Made by a program: the position numbers and the translations under genes. Below the pieces are notes generated by a model. It saw nothing but the letters and a program-made list of their open reading frames with translations. It ran no database searches and was not told where the DNA came from. 64,000 nt of DNA from Candidatus Ruthenibacterium merdavium (GTDB taxonomy: Bacteria > Bacillota > Clostridia > Oscillospirales > Ruminococcaceae), in the NCBI GenBank assembly GCA_019119935.1, contig DWWA01000037.1, forward strand, positions 51,752-115,751, written 5' to 3'. Below, piece by piece: positions 57,300-64,000 of the stretch. Position 1 is the first letter of the stretch. Every line of letters starts with the position of its first letter.

Positions 57300-57788
57300 T
57301 CATTGTGCAACAATGGTTCCAAAATCATTGATAAACAGCTTTTCACTGTCAATGTTCAAAATGGTGCAGCCGTCCGTATTCGTTGAAACCGAAGAAATGT
57401 ATTTTTCCGCAATATCACCGGACGGTGTATCGGAAATTTGTGCTTCGGAAATCGTTACAACCTCAGACACGCTGTCCACAATTAAACCGATGTGAATATC
57501 ACTGATGTCAATCACAACGATGCATGTTTTATCGTCGTATTCACGCTCGGGCAAGCCCAGTTTCAAGCGCATATCAATGACGGGAATTACCTTGCCGCGC
57601 AAGTTGATAATTCCTTTAATATAAACAGGAAGATTGGGCAGGTGAGTCGCCGTCTGCACAGCGATAATCTCAATGACATACCGCAACTCCACACTGTAAA
57701 GCATATCTTGAATATAGAACAGCAGATAGCGATCCTCCAGCTCGGAGTGTTGATTCTGCTCTGCGTTCAACATAATTTCTTCCGCCAT
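57300..57788 (-). CDS. cheW: chemotaxis coupling protein CheW
   Basis: 'YLLFYIQDMLYSVELRYVIEII...LPNLPVYIKGIINLRGKVIPVIDMRLKLGLP'. Confidence 0.95.
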   Translation of the reverse strand: MAEEIMLNAEQNQHSELEDRYLLFYIQDMLYSVELRYVIEIIAVQTATHLPNLPVYIKGIINLRGKVIPVIDMRLKLGLPEREYDDKTCIVVIDISDIHIGLIVDSVSEVVTISEAQISDTPSGDIAEKYISSVSTNTDGCTILNIDSEKLFINDFGTIVAQ

Positions 57789-57804
57789 ACGTTTGCCTCC
57801 TACC

Positions 57805-59925
57805 TTAAAGATTATTAATCAGCGCGTTGGCATCCAAAATCAAGCTGACGGTACCGTCGCCCAGGATACTGCATCCCGAAAGCCCCTGCGACTTCAAATC
57901 ATATTTATTGAAGAAAGTCGGGAAGGGTTTTACCACTACTTGGTACTCGCCGAGCAGCTCATCCGCAAAAATGCACGCGCTGGAGGAACTGTTTTCCACT
58001 TGAATCAAAATGCCGTCCATAATATCGGAGTGCTTGGCGTCAATTTGATACATCTTATGCAGTCTCAAAATCGGCAGACACTCGCCGCGCACCATAATCA
58101 TCTCGGTGCCGTTCGCATTGTGGATAATCTGCTCCGGACCGGTCGGCTTAAACGACTGCTTGATGGAGGTAATCGGCAAAGTGAACACGGTGTTGCCCAC
58201 CGCAAGGTTCATGCCGTCCACGATGGCCAGCGTCAGCGGAATTTTAATGGTGAAGGTTGTGCCTTTGCCAAACTCGCTGTGAATGGTGATGCTGCCGCCC
58301 ACTTTTTCAATGTTCTTGCGCACAACATCCATGCCGACGCCGCGTCCGGAATACTCCGTCACTTCCTTGTTGGTAGAAAAGCCCGGAAGCATAATCATCT
58401 GGAAGATTTCTTTGTCGGTGTATTCGCTTTCCGGCTTGGTCAAAAGGCCGTTTTCACGCGCTTTTGCCAAAATCTTTTTCGGGTCAAGCCCGCAGCCGTC
58501 GTCGGCTACGTCAATGTGAATTTCACCGCCCACATTGCGCGCAGACAGCGTCACTTTACCCACAGCGGGTTTACCCTTTTTCACACGCTCGTCAGGATGC
58601 TCGATGGCGTGGTCCATCGAGTTGCGGATCATGTGCATAAACGGATCGGCAATGGCGTCATTGATGGTTTTATCCACCTCTGTGTCGCCGCCGAACGTAA
58701 CAAGCTCTGCTTGCTTATCAAGCTTTTTGGCCATATCACGCACAATACGCGACATTTTTTGGAACGTACCGTGCAGCGGCACCATGCGGATGCTCATCAC
58801 GACATCCTGCAATTCGTCGGTCAGCTTGCGCAGCTCGCGGATCGACTTTGTAAAGTGGTCCAAACGCAAACCGTTCAAATCAGGGTCGCGCGCCACCATG
58901 GACTCCGCCGTTACAATCTCGCCCACCAAATCCATCAAGCGGTCAAGCTTGGACTGGTTCACGCTGATCAAGCTTTGCTTAACGCCAACTTTGGGAGAAG
59001 ACACAGGCGTTCCTTTTTGAACTGCTTCCGCACCGGAGGATACAGGCTTCGGCGCGCTGGCGGGAGCGGCAGGCTTTGCACTTCCGGCTTCAGCCGCCGC
59101 AGGAGCACTCGGCGCCTCCTGGGTTTCGGGTTCCTCGGCTTCCACCTCGTACGACTTGATGTTCAGCGATTCCTCAATCGTCTTGAGCACCTCGTCCTCG
59201 GAGTCCGCAGGATGACAAATCAAAAGCAAGCCGTTTTTGATAATTTCGGCGCTCAGGTTAGAATCGGTTTCCGGCTTTGCGGGAATCGATTCCACACTGG
59301 TGCAGCAGCCTTTGAGCTGAGAAATGAGCATAAAGGCGCGCATATTTTCCATCTGGCAGCCATCGTCAAAGTGAACGCGAACGCGCAGGGTACCGGTGCC
59401 TGCCGGCGCAGCAGACTGCTCTTGCTGTACGGGCGCAGCTGCTTCAGGAGCCGCAGGTGCAGCGGCGGGAGCGGCGCTTTGCGTTTGGGCAGATGCCTCA
59501 GCTTCGCCTTTCATAATGGCCGCTTGAACATGCAGCTGCTCCACCAGTGCGCTGGGGTCAGCCGGCGTATAACTGGAAGTTTGCAGCGCGGCAATCTCCT
59601 TGCGCAAAAAGTCGGATGTCTGGAACACCAAGTCAAAAATCGCGTCAAACACCAAATCCAATTTGGAAGGATCTTCTCGAATAATGTAAAAGACGTCTTC
59701 TACCGCATGCGCCAGCGTAGACATTTCCGCAAACTCCAGCATGGCCGCAGAACCCTTAATGGTGTGTGTGATGCGGAAAATCATATTGATATTGTCTTCG
59801 CTGATGTTCTTTGCCTTTTCAGACTCAAGCAGGATTTCATCCAGCTCGTCCAACAGTCCGCTGGTTTCGTAAATAAATGCCTCTACCAGGGATTCCATTC
59901 CGGAATCGATCTCGCTCATAAACAT
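57805..59925 (-). CDS. cheA: chemotaxis histidine kinase CheA
   Basis: HPt 'FRITHTIKGSAAMLEF', 'LMDLVGEIVTAESMV', 'HMIRNSMDHAIEHPDERVKKGKP', 'GRGVGMDVVRKNIEKVGGSI'. Confidence 0.98.
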   Translation of the reverse strand: MFMSEIDSGMESLVEAFIYETSGLLDELDEILLESEKAKNISEDNINMIFRITHTIKGSAAMLEFAEMSTLAHAVEDVFYIIREDPSKLDLVFDAIFDLVFQTSDFLRKEIAALQTSSYTPADPSALVEQLHVQAAIMKGEAEASAQTQSAAPAAAPAAPEAAAPVQQEQSAAPAGTGTLRVRVHFDDGCQMENMRAFMLISQLKGCCTSVESIPAKPETDSNLSAEIIKNGLLLICHPADSEDEVLKTIEESLNIKSYEVEAEEPETQEAPSAPAAAEAGSAKPAAPASAPKPVSSGAEAVQKGTPVSSPKVGVKQSLISVNQSKLDRLMDLVGEIVTAESMVARDPDLNGLRLDHFTKSIRELRKLTDELQDVVMSIRMVPLHGTFQKMSRIVRDMAKKLDKQAELVTFGGDTEVDKTINDAIADPFMHMIRNSMDHAIEHPDERVKKGKPAVGKVTLSARNVGGEIHIDVADDGCGLDPKKILAKARENGLLTKPESEYTDKEIFQMIMLPGFSTNKEVTEYSGRGVGMDVVRKNIEKVGGSITIHSEFGKGTTFTIKIPLTLAIVDGMNLAVGNTVFTLPITSIKQSFKPTGPEQIIHNANGTEMIMVRGECLPILRLHKMYQIDAKHSDIMDGILIQVENSSSSACIFADELLGEYQVVVKPFPTFFNKYDLKSQGLSGCSILGDGTVSLILDANALINNL

Positions 59926-60678
59926 TCACCCTCTTCATTTCATTTCGCGCAAAAAAAGCCACGCCGAAACAAGCTTGTCAAAAAACAAAGTTCCACGCGA
60001 CTGCCTTATACGCGTAAGCAGATAATACCTCTGTATTTTTATTATCAAACGATTTAACGAAAATACAAGCCTTGCGGTCGATTTTTCTATTTTCATCTCG
60101 TCGATGTGCCGAGAACCGCAGCGCGAACGCAGCAGCCCGCAGTTTGAAAAATAAGCGGTTATTTTACCCTGCCTCGGCCCATTTCAAAGCATGTTTTCTC
60201 ATTCTGTCATCGAAAAAAATCTTTTGACAATTGTCACAGTCGCACATGGATTCGCAGCAAAAAAACGCCCTTGTGCCGCCGCTTTTAAGCGCGCAAAAAA
60301 CACAAGCGCCGCACTCCGAAGCGAGTTTTCCACAGCGGCTGTTCTCACAGCTTTGCAGACCTGTCTTTTATTCATTTTACTAGAGATGGGGGTATAAAGC
60401 AACTTGTTTGTAAACTTTTCGCTTCTTTTTGTCCGATTACCCAAAATTTGGCACTTCGCGCAGAAAGTGCTTGCTAAGCCTCAAATTTTGTCTTAACACC
60501 ATGCTTTTTATCAGGTTTTGTGTTTTAAGATTTCCATTATACCCTATTGAAATGAAAAAAAAATGATTTTTGTCTTCTTTAGTCTTGAAATTTTCGTTTT
60601 ATGTGAGATAACTTATTTATAGGGTATCATGATAACCCTGCGTTCTGCGACAATTTTAGTTGTGAAGGAGATTCGGCA

Positions 60679-62202
60679 TTGGCAGACTTACTCAAAGTAA
60701 TGACACCGGTGATCAATAAGAATCAGCCGGTTCAGCCGAATATGCCTACGGATGCTCCGGGCATATTGAATATTCAAAACACCGAAAAGGTGATTCAAAC
60801 TCATAATCAAACCAACCTCAGCCAAGAGCATAACAACGGGCTTGAGAATTCCAGCGCTCCGGCAATGCTTCTCAGCCTTTTAAAAGATCCGGCTGTCGCT
60901 GCGTCTTACTTGAAAAACATCTCGTTTCTCGAAGAAATTTTCAAGCTGCTTCCCGCGAACAACCAATCGATGACGGCAGAAATTGAACAGCTCTTCGGCG
61001 GTATGATGATGAGTGAGCAGGAAATCGCACCTGAAATGATGCGCCAAGGCGAAACCGCCACCATGCTTCGCGGTGAGCTGTTTGATTTTCTGCGTCAGAT
61101 TAACGAAAAGGCGGCGCCGCGAAGCGACCTGCAAGCCGCTATCGCAAACTTTTTGCGCGCGGCCAACGGTCTGCTTTGCCGCGAGGATATTCAGGGAGCC
61201 GTTTACAACAATCTTTTGTTTTTGAAAAAATCGCTCCATTCCAGCAAGGATTTATCCGCCAAACTTGACAGCCTTCTTGCGCGCTTATCGGGCGAAACGG
61301 ACGGCGCACAAAGTGCCGACGGGCTCAAAAACGGCGCTTCTTCTTTTCAGCAGGCCTTAGCCGGCGCAAAAGATTTGTCCTCGTTTAAACAGGCCATGCA
61401 AAGCGGCCAGGATTTTCAGGCGCTCAAGCGGGAAATTCTCTCATTTTTAACGGATGTGGAGTCGAGTATTCTTTACAACTCTAAAATGGATAAAGTGCTT
61501 TCCATTTTGAAGTATAACCTTTCCCGGTACAGTACCGGAGAGGATTATTTCCACGAATCGGCCTTTTTCCTTCGCCAGCATTTAAGCGGCCCTCAGCGCC
61601 GTGTATTTGCGGGTTTGGTAGACGGTTTTCTCGCCAATTTGCAGGAGGGGCGCGTTCACCCTGAGTTAAAGCAAGGCATGTCGCGCGTCATGGAAACGCT
61701 CACGAAACTGCTGGGCATTCAGGTGGCGAACGAACATCTTTCCGCCGGTGATGAAGCAAAGGTGGAGCAAATTCTGCACAGTCTGCTTTCCTCCCCGTGC
61801 AACTTTACACCTCTTTTGCATTTTATCATCCCGGTTGACCATCTCGGCTCCCGTGCGTTTGCCGAAATTTGGGTCAACCCCGACAGTGATGAGAAAGATA
61901 TGCCCAAAGGCGCCGGCAAAGGCGTTCATTTCCTGCTGGTGATCGACTCGGAAGGTGTCGGACGCTTTGAGGCCGATGTATATGTGCACGATAAGGACAA
62001 AGTCGTTGATTTTCAGCTGTTCTGTCCGCCGGGATTGGAGAACGTCTTTTCTCAGATGTCCAAACCTTTGGCACAGCTTTTTACTTCGATGGATTACCGT
62101 GCGGGCTTTATGCGCTTTGATGCTCTGGAGCGCCCGCGCTCGCTGATGGAAGCGTTTAAGTCGCTTCCCTACAAAAGGATGGGTTTGGATGTCAAGGTTT
62201 GA
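60679..62202 (+). CDS. hypothetical protein, YlqG/FliK-like flagellum-associated position
   Basis: 507 aa, divergent from cheA, stop overlapping a FlhB C-domain-like ORF. Assignment rests on synteny. Confidence 0.6.
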   Translation: MADLLKVMTPVINKNQPVQPNMPTDAPGILNIQNTEKVIQTHNQTNLSQEHNNGLENSSAPAMLLSLLKDPAVAASYLKNISFLEEIFKLLPANNQSMTAEIEQLFGGMMMSEQEIAPEMMRQGETATMLRGELFDFLRQINEKAAPRSDLQAAIANFLRAANGLLCREDIQGAVYNNLLFLKKSLHSSKDLSAKLDSLLARLSGETDGAQSADGLKNGASSFQQALAGAKDLSSFKQAMQSGQDFQALKREILSFLTDVESSILYNSKMDKVLSILKYNLSRYSTGEDYFHESAFFLRQHLSGPQRRVFAGLVDGFLANLQEGRVHPELKQGMSRVMETLTKLLGIQVANEHLSAGDEAKVEQILHSLLSSPCNFTPLLHFIIPVDHLGSRAFAEIWVNPDSDEKDMPKGAGKGVHFLLVIDSEGVGRFEADVYVHDKDKVVDFQLFCPPGLENVFSQMSKPLAQLFTSMDYRAGFMRFDALERPRSLMEAFKSLPYKRMGLDVKV

Positions 62203-62563
62203 TAAAAAGGCCGTCGCCTTAAAATATAACGCCGAGCAAGACCTCGCGCCGGTGGTTATCGCTTCGGGATACGGTGAAGTTGCGGAGAATATCATTGATA
62301 TTGCCGAACAGCGCGGAATTCCCGTTTATCGTGATGACAGCGCTGCGTCGATGCTCTGCATGCTTGAAATCGGCACAACGATTCCGCGCGAAATGTATGA
62401 GCTGGTGGCTGCCATTTACCTGCAAATTTTAAAAACGGCCTCTCAGCTTCAAGGCGCGCCTTCGCCCGTGCCTGCGCGCCACGAAACGGCTCCTCAAGCC
62501 GCGGCAATTGCTCCTCAGCCGAATGAGCCGCAGCCCGGTGAACCGCAAACACAGTCAACGTAA
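62189..62563 (+). CDS. stand-alone FlhB C-terminal domain-like (EscU/YscU/FlhB family, YlqH-like)
   Basis: 'FDKKAVALKYNAEQDLAPVVIASGYGEVAENIIDIAEQRGIPVYRDDSAASMLCMLEIGTTIPREMYELVAAIYLQIL' matches the FlhB C-domain fold signature. Confidence 0.88.
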   Translation: MSRFDKKAVALKYNAEQDLAPVVIASGYGEVAENIIDIAEQRGIPVYRDDSAASMLCMLEIGTTIPREMYELVAAIYLQILKTASQLQGAPSPVPARHETAPQAAAIAPQPNEPQPGEPQTQST

Positions 62564-62611
62564 TACTCTCTCCGGCATTCGCCCAGAGGATTGTATTAAG
62601 GAGGAAATAAT

Positions 62612-63874
62612 ATGGATAATTGTATTGCACGCCAGCCGATCATCGGTAAGGACGGGAAAATTGCCGCGTATGAGCTGCTTTATTTCCAGAACAGCCAAAC
62701 GGTTGACAGCCCGCATGATTTTCACACCGCGCAGGCCATCGTGCAGTTTTTCAACCAACTGGACGAGTCCTCTTTCTTAGACGGGCGCGACGCGTTTCTC
62801 AGCTTTACGCCGAATTTGCTGATGCAGAATATTCCGCGCGTGTTCGACCCTCATAAGCTTGTCATTCAGGTAGAGGACAGCGTACTTGTGCACCCCGTTG
62901 CACGCATGATGCTTCAGCGCTACAAAAAACAGGGCTACCGGCTTTCTCTGTCCGGCTTCCAGTTTAACAGCCGCTACATGAATATTCTTTCTTTAATTGA
63001 TATTTTGAAAATCAATTTTGAGGGAATTTCTCAAAAGAAGCTGGATACTTATCTGTCCGTTGCAAAAGAGTTTAACCTCAAGCTGGCAGCTTATCACATT
63101 GATACGCCGGAAGCGCGCGCACTGGCGGAAAGCAATAACTTTGACTACCTGCAAGGTACCGACGTTGCAGACATTTCACAAAGCAAAGCTCAGAAAAACC
63201 CGAAGCATCTGCAATCGAACTTCTTCCGCTTGATGGCTGCGGCAACGCGCGAGGAGCCGGACTTGGAAGAGATTGCCGAATTGATCGGCATGGATGTTAC
63301 TTTGACATTCTCTTTGCTGAAAATGGTAAACTCTGCTTACTTTGCAATTCCTAACCGCGTAAAAGATATTAAGCAGGCGCTCACCATTTTAGGTTTGGGA
63401 CAGCTGCGTCAGTGGATTTACCTGCTGAGCTTCGGCGGCGAGGGCGACTTCACCGACGAGATTATCAAAATCTCGTTCCAGCGCGCCGTTTTCTGCCAGG
63501 CTTTGTCGCAGGAAATTCCCGACTTCCCGCTCGCTTACAGCGAAGCTTACATGCTTGGTATGTTTTCTATTTTGGACCGCTTGCTGGATGTTCCCTTGGA
63601 GCAGGCGCTGAAATCTTTGCCCGTTTCCGATGAACTCAAAGACGGTCTTATAAAGAAAGAGGGCATGTGCGGTTCGCTGTATCGCTTAACCACTGCGTAT
63701 GAGCAGGGTGAATGGCCGCGTGTGACACGCATTGCACAGGAGCTGAACCTCACAATGGAAACCATCTCCCGCAAATATTTGGAAGCGGTTGATTACGTTA
63801 CCTCTACTTGGAACAGCCTGATGGAACCGTTTGACGGCAGCGTGCAAACCACAGAAAAAGAAGCTGACAACTGA
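62612..63874 (+). CDS. EAL-like/HDOD domain signalling protein
   Basis: N-terminal EAL-like 'CIARQPIIGKDGKIAAYELLYF' and HDOD 'FRLMAAATREEPDLEEIAELIGMDVTLTFSLLKMVNSAYFAIPNRVKDIKQALTILGLGQLRQW'. Confidence 0.9.
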   Translation: MDNCIARQPIIGKDGKIAAYELLYFQNSQTVDSPHDFHTAQAIVQFFNQLDESSFLDGRDAFLSFTPNLLMQNIPRVFDPHKLVIQVEDSVLVHPVARMMLQRYKKQGYRLSLSGFQFNSRYMNILSLIDILKINFEGISQKKLDTYLSVAKEFNLKLAAYHIDTPEARALAESNNFDYLQGTDVADISQSKAQKNPKHLQSNFFRLMAAATREEPDLEEIAELIGMDVTLTFSLLKMVNSAYFAIPNRVKDIKQALTILGLGQLRQWIYLLSFGGEGDFTDEIIKISFQRAVFCQALSQEIPDFPLAYSEAYMLGMFSILDRLLDVPLEQALKSLPVSDELKDGLIKKEGMCGSLYRLTTAYEQGEWPRVTRIAQELNLTMETISRKYLEAVDYVTSTWNSLMEPFDGSVQTTEKEADN

Positions 63875-63887
63875 TTGATTTTGCTCG

Positions 63888-63938
63888 AAAAGGGACGAAA
63901 AGTGCATGTTTATGCACTTTTCGTCCCTTTTTTTATTG
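63888..63938 (+). terminator. Rho-independent terminator after EAL/HDOD gene
   Basis: AAAAGGGACGAAAAGTGCAT-gttt-ATGCACTTTTCGTCCCTTTTTTT. Confidence 0.92.
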
Positions 63939-64000
63939 TCCGCTTAAAAACCAGTACAATTGTCGATTTTTTCGTTATAATGCAAAATTATCTTTATATT

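Noticed and set aside
57793-60057. 754-aa ORF on + strand
   Set aside because: Antisense to cheA across its whole length; composition (His/Arg/Phe-rich) typical of shadow frames of GC-rich coding sequence.
59926-60100. Sigma-D (FliA-type) promoter for the che operon
   Set aside because: Looked for TAAA-N15-GCCGATAT upstream of cheA and the YjfB-like gene; no acceptable match.
60320-60340. DnaA box TTTTCCACA
   Set aside because: Single near-match, not clustered; expected by chance.
60540-60678. c-di-GMP (GEMM) riboswitch upstream of the flagellum-associated genes
   Set aside because: No GEMM core sequence or tetraloop receptor found; only minor hairpins such as AGGGTATCATGATAACCCT.

Overview
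This 64-kb window looks like chromosome from a motile, spore-forming clostridial Firmicute (spoVT, spoIIP and a chemotaxis operon are present; Oscillospirales-like by feel, not tested). Most of it is ordinary chromosomal content: rpe, two histidine kinase/response regulator pairs, ychF, mtnN, cysE, a glycerol catabolic operon, malic enzyme/fumarase, dTDP-rhamnose genes, pgsA-rimO-recX-recA-prmC, a TetR/ABC efflux locus, cheAWRB and a flagellum-associated ylqG/ylqH-like pair. The strongest observations are: (1) a PerR/Fur-type regulator with a textbook promoter plus a perfect 7-1-7 PerR-like box, overlapping a 718-aa single-ORF fusion of [FeFe] hydrogenase with rubredoxin-rubrerythrin-rubredoxin, with an embedded in-frame Shine-Dalgarno/ATG that could make free rubrerythrin; (2) an accessory operon encoding a sulfotransferase-like 650-aa protein and an APS-kinase-like/methyltransferase fusion interrupted by a 1-nt frameshift, behind a strong promoter with a palindromic operator-like site; (3) an orphan promoter-terminator unit at about 3322-3486 that may encode a small RNA; (4) a surface SGNH hydrolase ending in a ~33-aa (99/96-bp) His/Cys repeat array. 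No tRNA, rRNA, CRISPR array, transposase or prophage was recognised. Family assignments come from reading motifs by eye. No database search was run.
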